A program made the position numbers and the translations under genes. The notes beneath the pieces were generated by a model. The model did not search any database. It was not told the DNA's origin and saw only the letters and a program-made list of their open reading frames with translations. This document shows positions 1 through 8,589 of a stretch of 40,340 nt of DNA, piece after piece. This DNA comes from Synechococcus sp. UW140 (GTDB lineage: Bacteria > Cyanobacteriota > Cyanobacteriia > PCC-6307 > Cyanobiaceae), in contig CAMAPJ010000015.1 of the NCBI GenBank assembly GCA_945860085.1, positions 1 through 40,340 of the forward strand. The letters are read 5' to 3'. Every line of letters starts with the position of its first letter. Position 1 is the stretch's first letter.

Positions 1-190
1 CCTCTCCTTCTCCTTTCAGGCTGCGGGTGCCTTTCGGTTCCGCCTTTTGAACCTACAGCATCGGCGGCTCTCGCCTCCCTCAGCTTTCGATCCGATCGCT
101 TCCCAGCCTCTCGGCCATTCAGCAATCCTGCTAACAGCAGCCTCAGGGGGTGAACCCCGTTGCTCCTGCGCAGTCTAAAACCATACCACA
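1..190 (-). promoter_or_regulatory. Structured 5' leader and possible promoter of a gene off the left edge
   Basis: No gene is visible here. Read on the minus strand, a weak -10-like TATGGT (180-185) is followed by about 170 nt with three simple hairpins: GGGG/CCCC with a 4-nt loop (147-158), CTGCT/AGCAG with a 3-nt loop (128-140) and GGTTC/GAACC with an 8-nt loop (36-53). A purine-rich, Shine-Dalgarno-like end (AAGGAGAAGGAG) lies at the window edge. This suggests the leader of a leftward gene whose start codon is outside the window. I recognise no known riboswitch class. The promoter call is weak. Confidence 0.3.
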
Positions 191-196
191 TGAACC

Positions 197-236
197 CCTG
201 AACCGCCACTCCCCCTCAGGGCAGGGGCGGTTCAGG
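197..236 (-). terminator. 11-bp inverted repeat around the stop of the IMPase-family gene
   Basis: CCTGAACCGCC (197-207) and GGCGGTTCAGG (226-236) form a perfect 11-bp stem. The TGA stop (216-218) lies in the loop. No U-tract follows on the minus strand, so this is not a textbook intrinsic terminator. It may act as a 3' stabilising hairpin or an attenuating structure. Confidence 0.5.
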
Positions 237-1058
237 CTTTTGGATGAAGCCCTCTAGGGCGCAGTCGGGGGCGACGAGCGCCTCGCCCCAAGGCAGGAAA
301 CGGGCCAGGGTGGCCTCGTTACGGGCCGTCAGCACCGGGTAATCGGTGGCGCTCAGGTTGGCCCCCGGCTCGATCAGGGCCGGATCGCGCACCAACCAGC
401 GCAGCGGACAGCCCAACTCACTGAGGAACAACCAGGCTGCAGCCAGATCCCAGATTTTCGGAGTCGCCTCTAGGGCCGCCACGGTCTGGCCCATGGCGAC
501 GCTCACTAGATTGAGGCTGGCGACCCCCAGCAGCCGGATTTTGCCAGGAAAGCGCCGTTGGGGCAGCTTCTGCAGCACCCCGATCGAGCGGCTGCAAAGC
601 GAGGCGCAGCCCGCCACCTGGTTTCGGGCCGAGGGCTGGGCAATCGGTTTGCCATTGCGCCAGGCTCCCTGGCCCCGGATCGCCACTAACCGTTGGCGCA
701 GGGGGGGGACATCGAGCACGGCAAGCACCGGGACGCCTTGGTCGAAGCGGGCGATCGAAATAGCCCAGAAGGGGATGCCCGCCGCGAAATTGGTGGTGCC
801 ATCGAGGGGATCGACAACCCAGTAAGCGGAGCTGGCCGGTACGGACTGGTCCCCCTCCTCGCTGAGCACCCCTTCGCCTGGGAAAATCTCTGCCAATCCA
901 GCCACCAAGGTGGCGTCGCTCCAGCGATCACAGGCGGTGATTAGGCTGCCGTCGGCTTTGGCCTCCGAATCCAGCTGGCCGAAATCAAGCCGTTGGCGCT
1001 CGGCCACCCGATCGATTAAGGCGTTCAGCCGCTCAAGGGCTAGATCCTGAGACAACAA
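216..1058 (-). CDS. Inositol monophosphatase family protein
   Basis: 280-residue member of the IMPase / FBPase-like, Mg2+-dependent, Li+-sensitive phosphatase superfamily. The metal-binding signatures are visible: LSEEG (about residues 65-69), DPLDGT (83-88) and a late WDLAAA in place of the usual WDxAAG. Length fits the family (about 260-290). The substrate cannot be read from sequence; candidates are inositol phosphate, histidinol phosphate or PAP. The ORF begins with TTG at 1058 without a strong Shine-Dalgarno, so the start is uncertain. It lies downstream of the TolC-type gene on the same strand, with about 100 bp between. The stop codon sits in the loop of an 11-bp hairpin. Confidence 0.88.
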   Translation of the reverse strand: MLSQDLALERLNALIDRVAERQRLDFGQLDSEAKADGSLITACDRWSDATLVAGLAEIFPGEGVLSEEGDQSVPASSAYWVVDPLDGTTNFAAGIPFWAISIARFDQGVPVLAVLDVPPLRQRLVAIRGQGAWRNGKPIAQPSARNQVAGCASLCSRSIGVLQKLPQRRFPGKIRLLGVASLNLVSVAMGQTVAALEATPKIWDLAAAWLFLSELGCPLRWLVRDPALIEPGANLSATDYPVLTARNEATLARFLPWGEALVAPDCALEGFIQKPEPPLP

Positions 1059-1156
1059 CGGCGAGGCTCGAGAAGGGGAACAGGGACGCGGAACCAGCGG
1101 GCGCCGAACTGAGGCAAAGGGTTAGGGGCATCCCTGGGGAAGGAGAACCCCTGATT

Positions 1157-1176
1157 GACTCAGGCTTGGCCTGAGC
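1157..1176 (-). other. Short perfect hairpin overlapping the TolC-type stop codon
   Basis: CTCAGGC (1159-1165) and GCCTGAG (1169-1175) form a 7-bp stem with a 3-nt loop. The TGA stop (1160-1162) lies inside the stem. There is no U-tract. It may be a 3' end structure or a by-product of codon choice. Confidence 0.35.
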
Positions 1177-2980
1177 GGCGCAGGGTGGCCTGGCAGGCGG
1201 GCTGGAGTGGCTCAGGGGGCACGGGCACATTGATACCCGAATCCGGTTTCACCGCCGGCAGTTTTGGTGGCTGGCAAACGGCCACCTGGTCGAGGCCGGT
1301 GCGGCGGCGCAGTTCCGCCAGGCTGGTGTTGTAGTTGGCCAGGGCCGTGGCGTAGGCGACTTCCGCCTGGGTGAGGTCCCGCTGGGTATCCACCACCTCC
1401 CGCTGGGTGGTGACGCCGGCCTGGTAGCGCAGGCGGGCCAGGCGCAGGGACTCCCGGGCTGAAATCACCTCGCGGGAGGTGGTCTGGATGTCGCGGTTGT
1501 GCTGCCTCAGCTGATAGAAGCTCTGCTCCACCTGGAAGCGGATCGTGTTGCGCTGATCAGCGAATTTGAAGGCATTCTCAGCCGCCTTTTGCTTGTATTG
1601 GCGCGACTGGGCTAGGGCCTTACCACCATCAAAAATGGCCCAAGAGAAATTCAGCCCAATGGTGTTGTTAATATCATATTGATAGGAACCGGCCCCTGAC
1701 GCCGTTGAGATCGAGGAGGAAGGGGAATTATATGTAACCCCGCCAGAATAGCGCTGGGCGCTGAAGTTATCGAAGATATTCAGGAATGGCTGGACAGCAC
1801 CACGGGCCGCATTGGCATTGCTGTTCGCCACGGAGATATCGAGGATCGAATTATCCAGCTCTTCGCGGAAGGCATAGGCCGCCACGATGCTCTCCTGCAG
1901 AGAGGGTGTCCAGATCCCCAGTACACGCAGGGGTTCCTTAGCTGTCGGCGTGATGGTTTGGGGCAGATCCAGCAGCCGGGCCAAGCTGCGGCGGGCAATG
2001 CTCTGACTGGCAATCGAGTTGGTCAGCAACTGTTCATCGCGGCCCAGCTGGGTTTCCGCTTGCAGCACTTCCAGCTTGGTCGCAACCCCCGCCTGGAAGC
2101 GGGCCCTGGCATCACGCAAGCTCACTAGAGAGGCCCTTACCGACTCCTGGCCAATACGGACCTGGTCATCGGCGAGCTGCAACTGGAAGTAGGCCTGGGC
2201 CGCCTGGAGCCTCAGCTCCCGCAGGGCGATCAGATACTGGTTTTTAGCCTGCTCGAATTGATCACGGGCTGCCGCAATCTGGGGCACCCGTTGGGGATTA
2301 ATCAGCGCCCAGTTGATGCTGGCACCACCCTTGGCCCCCTGCAACTTGGTGGTATTGAGACCACTGTAGGAATTATTGAATGAGCCATCCGGTAAACTAT
2401 TGTACGACTCACCATTGAAAAGGCCGGGAAAACTGGAGGCCGTCAGGCTCAAGGTTGGATACCAAGAGGAAATCTGAGCCCGTAGGTTGGATTTGGCCTC
2501 ATCCACCTGGGTGGCAATCGCCTTGAGGTTGGGATTGTTCACCTCGGCGAGGTTTTCAACTTCGCCCAGGCCCAAGGGCCGCAGGGCCCGGATACTGACC
2601 TGATCGGCCGACGTGGGCAAGGCCAGGCTGGCCGGGGAAGACAGCCTCAGCAAGTCAGGCTCGAGTTTGGTGGCGGCCGGCGCCAGCACCTTGGGGTTGG
2701 ATTTGGGTCGGGTTCCTTTGACCTGGGGTGCCAGGGGCAAGGCCTGGGGGGCTGGATCGAGGCTGGCCGTGGCCGACAGGGGCGCTGCCCCAGTGGTGCC
2801 AGCGTTTACGCCGCCTGGCGCAGCCAGGCCGGGCACAGCAGCCAGGGGAAGCAATCCGGCGCCTGCCAAGGCCAACCAGGAAGTTAAGCGAGATCCCACC
2901 AGAGCCTTACCCAAGACGAAGCTTGCGCAGAGCCTAGGTAATAACCGCTTGGGGCACCAGGCAGCCGGCCACGACGTCAT
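1160..2980 (-). CDS. TolC family outer-membrane efflux protein
   Basis: Up to 606 residues, with two homologous helical-hairpin repeats typical of OEP/TolC proteins: the first around QAAQAYFQLQLADDQV, the second around QVEQSFYQLRQHNRDIQ, each followed by a REV-type coiled region. TolC proteins trimerise into a channel-tunnel crossing the outer membrane and periplasm and work with RND, ABC or MFS pumps or type I secretion; no partner pump is adjacent. An N-terminal hydrophobic signal segment (LALAGAGLLPLAAVPGLAA) is followed by about 100 low-complexity residues. The ATG at 2980 lies 47 bp inside the upstream radical-SAM gene; a GTG at 2899, just before the signal peptide, is a good alternative start. 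The C-terminal tail is Pro-rich. Confidence 0.88.
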   Translation of the reverse strand: MTSWPAAWCPKRLLPRLCASFVLGKALVGSRLTSWLALAGAGLLPLAAVPGLAAPGGVNAGTTGAAPLSATASLDPAPQALPLAPQVKGTRPKSNPKVLAPAATKLEPDLLRLSSPASLALPTSADQVSIRALRPLGLGEVENLAEVNNPNLKAIATQVDEAKSNLRAQISSWYPTLSLTASSFPGLFNGESYNSLPDGSFNNSYSGLNTTKLQGAKGGASINWALINPQRVPQIAAARDQFEQAKNQYLIALRELRLQAAQAYFQLQLADDQVRIGQESVRASLVSLRDARARFQAGVATKLEVLQAETQLGRDEQLLTNSIASQSIARRSLARLLDLPQTITPTAKEPLRVLGIWTPSLQESIVAAYAFREELDNSILDISVANSNANAARGAVQPFLNIFDNFSAQRYSGGVTYNSPSSSISTASGAGSYQYDINNTIGLNFSWAIFDGGKALAQSRQYKQKAAENAFKFADQRNTIRFQVEQSFYQLRQHNRDIQTTSREVISARESLRLARLRYQAGVTTQREVVDTQRDLTQAEVAYATALANYNTSLAELRRRTGLDQVAVCQPPKLPAVKPDSGINVPVPPEPLQPACQATLRRSGQA

Positions 2981-4301
2981 CTGCCCCCTGCACCAGCCGC
3001 AGCGGCACCGGCAAGGCCTGCCTCACCATCTCAAGCGTCAGATCATCAAGAAAAACCGGTTCTCCCTGGCGTAACACCACAGCCGGCAACAGCAATTCCG
3101 CGCCAAGGTCCTTCCCCGCCAGGCCATCGAGCAGGTCCTGGCCCGTGAGCAGGCCGGTCACCACCTGGTCCTGGCCCCAGTAGGGGCTGGGCAGGCCATG
3201 CAGCAGCACCTCCAGACCGGCCACCCGATTGAGCCGCTCCACCGCCGGCTGCAGGGCCTCTGCCACCAGCTGACCCACCACCCAACTGACCCGCCGGGGC
3301 TGATCGAGGGCCGTCGGCAGCTCCGCCGTGGCCTGCTCCATCGCCTCTAGGAAGGCGCGAATACTGCCCACGCCATTTTCCTGCTGGGGCAGGTGTTCGT
3401 AGCTGGCCCGCGGCGGCAGGGGCAGTCCTGCCATCAAATACCACTCATCCGAAAGCCAGGCAAACCGGCTGCCAAGTTCGCCGTGGAACTGCCGTTGCAG
3501 GGGTTCTACCTGGGCGATCACCCGGCGGGCGCAGGCCCGATCCACCGGCACCAGCCCATCACCGGGCGGGCGAAACCGGGTCAGGCCCACCGGAACCACC
3601 GCCGCCGACAGCACGGCTGGCCAGTCGCCGCCGCCAAAGCCGGCCAGATCGCGGAGGGTGCGCTCCAGGGCCGGGCCATCATTGAGGCCGGGGCAGACCA
3701 CCACCTGGGCGTGGATCTGCAACTGGCGCTCGGCGAACCAGGCGAGCTGCTCAAGCAGCAAGCCGGCCCGGGGATTGACCAGCAGCTGACTGCGCAGCTC
3801 GGGGTCGGTGGCATGCACGGACACGAACAGGGGCGAGAGCCGCTGCTCTTCGATCCGCTGCCAGTCGGCCGGCAAGAGGTTGGTGAGAGTGAGGTAGGAG
3901 CCGTAAAGAAAACTAAGCCGGTAGTCGTCGTCCTTGAGGTAGAGGCTGCGGCGATGGCCCGGCGGTTGCTGGTCGATGAAGCAGAAGGCGCAGTGGTTGT
4001 TGCACTGACGCAAGCCATCGAACAGGGCCTCGCTGAAGCCCAGGCCCAGGCCCTCATCGGCCTCCTTTTCCAGCTGAACTTCATGCCGGGTTCCGTCCGG
4101 ATCCTCCACTTCCAGGCTGAGCTCCTCCACCCCGACCAGCCATTGGAGGTCGATCAGGTCCCTGGGCCGCACCCCATTGATGCTGAGCAACCTGTCTCCC
4201 GGCTGGAAGCCCAGCTCCTCGCCGATGGAGCCGGGCTCCACGGTCTCGACCACGGCGGGCTGGGGCAGGCGCGCCTCACCAGATTGATCGGCCAGGCTCA
4301 C
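2934..4301 (-). CDS. PDZ-radical SAM protein, DUF512 family (TIGR03279-like)
   Basis: Order of domains: an N-terminal PDZ-like segment (AVVETVEPGSIGEELGF...GDRLLSINGV), the radical-SAM cluster motif CNNHCAFC that would bind a 4Fe-4S cluster and SAM, then a DUF512 C-terminal half. This matches the cyanobacterial 'FeS-containing oxidoreductase' family as I know it; the substrate is unknown. The reading frame is open up to a TTG at 4427, but that extension translates a heptanucleotide repeat (PPTPYPL) and lacks family resemblance. I therefore prefer the GTG at 4301, preceded by GGAAGGAG, though other GTG codons nearby are possible. The gene overlaps the TolC ATG by 47 bp, so the two are probably cotranscribed. 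Confidence 0.82.
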   Translation of the reverse strand: MSLADQSGEARLPQPAVVETVEPGSIGEELGFQPGDRLLSINGVRPRDLIDLQWLVGVEELSLEVEDPDGTRHEVQLEKEADEGLGLGFSEALFDGLRQCNNHCAFCFIDQQPPGHRRSLYLKDDDYRLSFLYGSYLTLTNLLPADWQRIEEQRLSPLFVSVHATDPELRSQLLVNPRAGLLLEQLAWFAERQLQIHAQVVVCPGLNDGPALERTLRDLAGFGGGDWPAVLSAAVVPVGLTRFRPPGDGLVPVDRACARRVIAQVEPLQRQFHGELGSRFAWLSDEWYLMAGLPLPPRASYEHLPQQENGVGSIRAFLEAMEQATAELPTALDQPRRVSWVVGQLVAEALQPAVERLNRVAGLEVLLHGLPSPYWGQDQVVTGLLTGQDLLDGLAGKDLGAELLLPAVVLRQGEPVFLDDLTLEMVRQALPVPLRLVQGADDVVAGCLVPQAVIT

Positions 4302-4367
4302 ACCCGCCGAGGGCTCCTTCCACACGGACCGACCCACCACACAGAGCGAGGCTTCAGTCTGCGTTGT

Positions 4368-4395
4368 TAGGGGGTAGGGGGTAGGGGGTAGGGGG
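4368..4395. repeat. Heptanucleotide tandem repeat (TAGGGGG)x4
   Basis: Four exact copies of TAGGGGG on the plus strand (CCCCCTA on the minus strand). They lie upstream of the likely start of the DUF512 gene and about 60 bp before the uppP stop region. This resembles the short tandemly repeated heptamers known from other cyanobacteria. It probably lies in the 5' untranslated region of the radical-SAM gene. Confidence 0.9.
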
Positions 4396-4455
4396 AGAGA
4401 TTGAGTCAGGGCCAGCCCGGGATTCAAGCTGGATCAGGCTGAATCGAATCTGGAC

Positions 4456-5328
4456 TCAGTTAGCAGCGGCGCCGAGCCGGCCGGCGAACAGGAGCAGGGA
4501 CAGGCCAAACAGGAGGCGGTAGCCGACAAACCACCAGGTGCTGTTGCTTTGCAGGAAGCGCAGCAACCAGGCGATCGCCAGCCAGGACACCAGCGCCGCC
4601 GTGACGATGCCCACCAGCAGGGGGATCGCCCCGCCGGCAATCGGCTCCGCAAAGGCCGATTTCAGTTTAAACAGCCCCGCCAAGGTGATGGAAGGGATCC
4701 CAAGCAGGAACGAAAAACGGGCGGCATCGGCGCGGCGCCAGCCTTCAAACAGGGAGGCAGTGAGGGTGCTGCCGGAGCGGGAAACGCCGGGGACCACGGC
4801 CAGGGCCTGGGCCAGGCCCACCAACAGGCCATCGCGCACCTGAACGTCGCCCAGAACACGTCGGCGCCGGCCCAGTTGTTCGGCCAGGCCCAACAGGATC
4901 GCCATCCCGATCGACACCGCCCCAATCGAATGGAGGCTGCGCAGGGGGGAGTTATCGAAATCGGGCACGAACAGCTCCACGGCCAGGCCAGCCACCACGA
5001 TTGGCAGGGTGCCCAGGGCGACCGCAACGCCCAGGCGGGCCGGCGGCGTCTGCCAGTCGCCCTGGCGGAGCGCCTGGGCCATGCCCCTGAACACCTCGAT
5101 GAGGTCTCGGCGGAAAAAGGCAATCACGGCGACGATGCTGCCGAGCTGGATCACGGCCGTGACCGCCACCCCGGGATCGCCCCAGCCCAACACCACGGGC
5201 ACCACCTTGAGATGGGCCGTACTGCTGATCGGCAGAAATTCGGTGAGCCCCTGGACCACCCCCAGCACCAGGTAGTGCCAGCAGGCCTCCCATAACCCCA
5301 GAGCTGGAACGGCTTCCGCGGGGGCCAT
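4456..5328 (-). CDS. uppP: Undecaprenyl-diphosphatase (BacA/UppP)
   Basis: 290 residues from the ATG at 5328. The integral-membrane enzyme dephosphorylates undecaprenyl diphosphate, recycling the lipid carrier for peptidoglycan and other envelope glycans. Both family signatures are present: QGLTEFLPISSTAHL (first motif with catalytic Glu and Ser) near residue 25 and PGVSRSGSTLTASL in the second half; several hydrophobic helices span the rest. The frame stays open upstream to 5508, but that extra 60 residues is unlike the family and would cover the divergent promoter region. The gene diverges from the DUF3120 gene. The C-terminal stop is about 30 bp from the radical-SAM gene region, same strand. 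Confidence 0.93.
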   Translation of the reverse strand: MAPAEAVPALGLWEACWHYLVLGVVQGLTEFLPISSTAHLKVVPVVLGWGDPGVAVTAVIQLGSIVAVIAFFRRDLIEVFRGMAQALRQGDWQTPPARLGVAVALGTLPIVVAGLAVELFVPDFDNSPLRSLHSIGAVSIGMAILLGLAEQLGRRRRVLGDVQVRDGLLVGLAQALAVVPGVSRSGSTLTASLFEGWRRADAARFSFLLGIPSITLAGLFKLKSAFAEPIAGGAIPLLVGIVTAALVSWLAIAWLLRFLQSNSTWWFVGYRLLFGLSLLLFAGRLGAAAN

Positions 5329-5438
5329 GGATGCAAAGGCGAAGACTGTGGGGGCGACCCTATGGCGGCAAGGGGCCAGCGGCCAGCCCGCCGGGGCCGT
5401 CACGTCCCTTAAGGTTGAATACCTTTCTTCACAACCGG

Positions 5439-6287
5439 GTGATTGGGGTGCCGCCCAGCCTTCTCCGCCAACCCCTGGGTGCCGCCCTGGCTCACTCCCC
5501 CTTGCCAACGCTTGAGAGCGTCATCCCCGAGACAAGGCCGCCCCAAGAGCGGCTGGGCGACTGGGCCCTGGATGAACGGCCCTCCGAGCCGCAGCCAGTG
5601 GCTGGCTGGCTTGTCCAGACGGCCATCAGCGGCCAGCTCGATCAGTTGGCCGCGGCCGGAGCCCTGCTGGTGGCCCTGCCGGTGTTCCTGCAGGCCCCCT
5701 GGGTGCGGCTCGCCCCCTTTAGCGCCGCTGTTTTCACCTTGCCCCTGCTCTTACTTGGGGTGGTTCTCGAGCAACGGCGCCAGCAGAGCTGGTCCACGGC
5801 CGGCGCCCTGCTGGTCGGCTTCAGTGGCAGCTGGCTGGGCGGCTGCTTGTTCTGGGGCTGGTTCCGACTCCATCCCCTCTGGCACCTGCCGATCGAGGCC
5901 TTTGCCCTGCCCCTAGCCCTGGCGGGCCTCAAGGGCCGCTGGCGCCTTGCCGCCAGTTTCTACCTGGCCTCACTCCTAGGCACGGCCTGCACCGATGGTG
6001 TGATGGCGATCACGGGCGTGATGGGCCACTGGCGCGAGGTGCTGCTGGCCCCCCTAGATCAGGCCGCAGCCCTGCTGCACCAGGCCGCCCTCGGGGTATT
6101 GCAGCCCCTACCCCTCTCGATCGTTGGCCTGGCGGCCTGCGGGCTGATCGGCCTGTGCCGCCATTACTGGCACCACCCCGATCCCGCCTGGCGCCTGGCC
6201 GCCTCGGCCCTGGCCACCACTCTCTGCGTCGATGGCCTGTTCCTGGCGGCGGCCCTGGGGGCTCCCCGGCTCAGCGGCCTGATCTGA
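5439..6287 (+). CDS. DUF3120 family membrane protein
   Basis: Hydrophobic protein with about six predicted membrane segments (for example LLVALPVFLQAPWVRL, AGALLVGFSGSWLGG, ASFYLASLLGTACTDGVMAITG). I recognise it as the DUF3120 family found in cyanobacteria and plastids, of unknown function. The frame is open from 5331, with no internal ATG before the conserved core. I give the first GTG (5439) as a nominal start; another GTG follows at 5448, and the true start may be later because the first 70-80 residues are low complexity. It is divergent from uppP and upstream of psbU on the same strand. Confidence 0.7.
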   Translation: MIGVPPSLLRQPLGAALAHSPLPTLESVIPETRPPQERLGDWALDERPSEPQPVAGWLVQTAISGQLDQLAAAGALLVALPVFLQAPWVRLAPFSAAVFTLPLLLLGVVLEQRRQQSWSTAGALLVGFSGSWLGGCLFWGWFRLHPLWHLPIEAFALPLALAGLKGRWRLAASFYLASLLGTACTDGVMAITGVMGHWREVLLAPLDQAAALLHQAALGVLQPLPLSIVGLAACGLIGLCRHYWHHPDPAWRLAASALATTLCVDGLFLAAALGAPRLSGLI

Positions 6288-6420
6288 CGGTCGCTTGCCA
6301 AGGCCGGATCTGAAGAACTGCAAAAACCTGGGGCCTGGGCGGCTCGCTGGCAGGCTCTTGGCTGTAGGTTCCGGGAGCTGGCTTTAGCAGCGTGTGGTTT
6401 CTCATCAGACGGAGTTTTCG

Positions 6421-6798
6421 ATGAAACGCCTGGTTTCATGGCTCATGAGTGGCGTGCTCCTTGCCGGCTTGGTGCTGGGCCTGGTGATGGCGCCTAGTGC
6501 CCAAGCGGCAGAACTTCGCAACCTTGTCGACGACAAGATTGCCGAGAGCGGCGGCAAAATCGACCTCAACAACTGCTCGGTGCGTCGCTTTCAGATCTAT
6601 CCCGGCATGTATCCGACCCTGGCCGGCAAGATCGTCCTGGGGGGCCCTTACAACAGCGTGGATGACGTGCTCAAGCTGGATCTGAGCGAGCGCCAGAAGG
6701 AGCTGTTTGAGAAATACAAGTCCAATTTCACAGTCACCCCGCCTTCGATTGCCCTGAACGAAGGCTTTGATCGCATCAATGACGGCGTTTACCGCTGA
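6421..6798 (+). CDS. psbU: Photosystem II 12 kDa extrinsic protein PsbU
   Basis: 125-residue lumenal subunit that stabilises the oxygen-evolving complex of cyanobacterial photosystem II, together with PsbO and PsbV. A Sec/Tat-type signal peptide ends in AQA at about residue 30; the mature part starts AELRN and carries the helix-hairpin-helix region KIDLNNCSVRRFQIYPGM...LAGKIV typical of PsbU. ATG 6421 has GGAG 7 nt upstream; an in-frame ATG at 6394 would extend beyond the signal peptide and is unlikely. It is probably monocistronic: about 130 bp of upstream sequence and a strong terminator immediately after. Confidence 0.96.
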   Translation: MKRLVSWLMSGVLLAGLVLGLVMAPSAQAAELRNLVDDKIAESGGKIDLNNCSVRRFQIYPGMYPTLAGKIVLGGPYNSVDDVLKLDLSERQKELFEKYKSNFTVTPPSIALNEGFDRINDGVYR

Positions 6799-6821
6799 GG
6801 CTTAAGCTGCCCCAATGGTGC

Positions 6822-6853
6822 AAGCCGTCGGGCCCTCCCGGCGGCTTTTTTTA
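6822..6853 (+). terminator. Rho-independent terminator of psbU
   Basis: AAGCCG/CGGCTT outer stem, a mismatch, CGGG/CCCG inner stem, CCCT loop, then a run of seven T. It lies 23 bp after the psbU stop and just before nadB. Confidence 0.9.
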
Positions 6854-6870
6854 TTGCCTCGTGGCACTTG

Positions 6871-8586
6871 ATGGCTGAGCCTCCGGTCGATGCCCCCCTG
6901 GGATCCAGCTGGGATGTGATTGTGGTTGGAGGTGGGGCGGCCGGCTTGATGGCCTGCCTGGAACTGCCCCAGGGCCTGAAAATTCTGTTGCTGAGCAAGG
7001 AACGGGCGCCCCGCTCCGCCAGCCGCTGGGCCCAGGGCGGCATTGCAGCTGTGACCCGGCCCGAGGACAGCTTTGCGAGCCACATTGAGGACACCCTCAA
7101 GGCCGGAGCGGGTCTCTGCGATCCCGCCGCCGTGGCCCTACTGGTGCACCAGGCGCCGGACTGTGTGGAGCGGCTGTTGCAACTGGGCATGGCCTTTGAT
7201 CGCAACGGCAGCGACCTCAGCACCACCCTGGAGGCGGCCCACAGCCATCGGCGTGTGCTGCACGCCCAGGACCGCACCGGCGGGGCCCTGGTGGATGCCC
7301 TGGAACGGGAGGTTCTGCGTCGCCCTGGCCTGGAGCGGCGCCTGGCCAGCACGGCCCTACAGCTCTGGCTGGAGGGCGCCCGCTGCTGCGGCCTGCAGGT
7401 ACTCGACCAGGGCCAGGTGCGCTGGCTGGCAGCCCGGGCCGTGGTGCTGGCCACAGGCGGCGGCGGCCACCTGTTTGCCAACACCACCAATCCGGCCCAG
7501 GCCAGCGGCGATGGCGTCGCCATGGCGGCCCGGGCCGGGGCCCTGATCCGCGACCTGGAATTCGTGCAATTCCACCCCACAGCCCTAATGCTGCCGGGGG
7601 CGCCCCACTTTCTGATCTCCGAAGCCGTGCGCGGCGAAGGGGCCCGGCTGGTCGATGCCGATGGCGCCAGCCCGGTGGCCCAGCTGGCGGGCGGCGACCT
7701 GGCCCCCCGCGATGCGGTCAGTCGCGCCCTGGTACGGCGCATGCGCGAACGCCAGGTGGATCACCTCTGGCTCGACCTGCGGCCCGTGGGCACCGAGCGG
7801 CTCGAGCGCCAGTTCCCGACAATCCTGGGCCGCTGCCGCGAGCTGGGCTTGGAGCCCACCAGCGCACCGATTCCGGTGGCCCCGGCCGCCCACTACTGGA
7901 TGGGCGGCATCCGCACCGACCTGCAGGCGGCCACCTCCATCCCCGGCCTTTATGCCGTGGGCGAGGTGGCCAGCACGGGCGTGCATGGGGCCAACCGGCT
8001 GGCCAGCAATTCGCTAATGGAATGCCTGGTATTCGCCCGGCAGCTGCGCAGCATCCAGCTGGGGGAAGGGCCCGATCAGCCTCCCTCCACCCAGGAGCGC
8101 CGCCCGGAGGCGCTCCTGGGCACGGCGCCGGCACGGGAAGGCCGCCTTTTCCCTGCCAGCGGGCCCTTGAGCCCCGAAGCCCTGGCCTGGGCCACCCAGG
8201 AGCTGCGGCTCAGCTGCTGGCGGGTGGCCGGGGTGGAGCGTCGCCGCGGCGACCTGGCCCCGGTCCTGCAGACGGTGCACCGCCAGCGGGCCGAACTTGA
8301 GGGCGCACCGGCCCTGCGCCACTGCCTTGACCAGATCCCCGGCGATCGGGCCCTGCTCCTGGGCCCCGGGGAGGCGAGCGCTCTGGCAGCGGCCCAGGAC
8401 CTCCTGCAACGGCTCAGCGTCGCCGAAATGCTGCTGGAAGCCGCCCTATTCCGCCAGGAAAGCCGCGGCGGCCATTACCGGCTGGATGCCCCTGCCCCAG
8501 CGCCCTACTGGCAATGCCACAGCCTGCAGCAACGGGGCCAACGCATCCGCACCGAACCAATCGGCAACCAAGCCAGCGCGGGCTAA
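6871..8586 (+). CDS. nadB: L-aspartate oxidase
   Basis: 571-residue flavoprotein oxidising L-aspartate to iminoaspartate, the first step of de novo NAD synthesis with NadA. The N-terminal FAD motif VIVVGGGAAGL (residues about 16-26), the ASRWAQGGIAAV segment, the active-site region EAVRGEGARLVD and GVHGANRLASNSLMECLVF all match the NadB / succinate-dehydrogenase flavoprotein family. A helical C-terminal domain follows. ATG 6871 is preferred over the adjacent TTG 6868. The psbU terminator lies directly upstream, so nadB must be read from its own promoter or by readthrough. It converges with the VKOR gene across an 18-bp gap. Confidence 0.94.
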   Translation: MAEPPVDAPLGSSWDVIVVGGGAAGLMACLELPQGLKILLLSKERAPRSASRWAQGGIAAVTRPEDSFASHIEDTLKAGAGLCDPAAVALLVHQAPDCVERLLQLGMAFDRNGSDLSTTLEAAHSHRRVLHAQDRTGGALVDALEREVLRRPGLERRLASTALQLWLEGARCCGLQVLDQGQVRWLAARAVVLATGGGGHLFANTTNPAQASGDGVAMAARAGALIRDLEFVQFHPTALMLPGAPHFLISEAVRGEGARLVDADGASPVAQLAGGDLAPRDAVSRALVRRMRERQVDHLWLDLRPVGTERLERQFPTILGRCRELGLEPTSAPIPVAPAAHYWMGGIRTDLQAATSIPGLYAVGEVASTGVHGANRLASNSLMECLVFARQLRSIQLGEGPDQPPSTQERRPEALLGTAPAREGRLFPASGPLSPEALAWATQELRLSCWRVAGVERRRGDLAPVLQTVHRQRAELEGAPALRHCLDQIPGDRALLLGPGEASALAAAQDLLQRLSVAEMLLEAALFRQESRGGHYRLDAPAPAPYWQCHSLQQRGQRIRTEPIGNQASAG

Positions 8587-8589
8587 GCC

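Noticed and set aside
1-215. tRNA, tmRNA, RNase P or SRP RNA in the left gap
   Set aside because: No T-loop GTTCGA, no RNase P GAGGAAAGTCC core and no SRP GGAAGCAGC were seen on either strand.
3393-4370. 325-residue plus-strand frame opposite the DUF512 gene
   Set aside because: Composition typical of an antisense shadow in high-GC DNA; the minus strand has the radical-SAM motif and PDZ domain.
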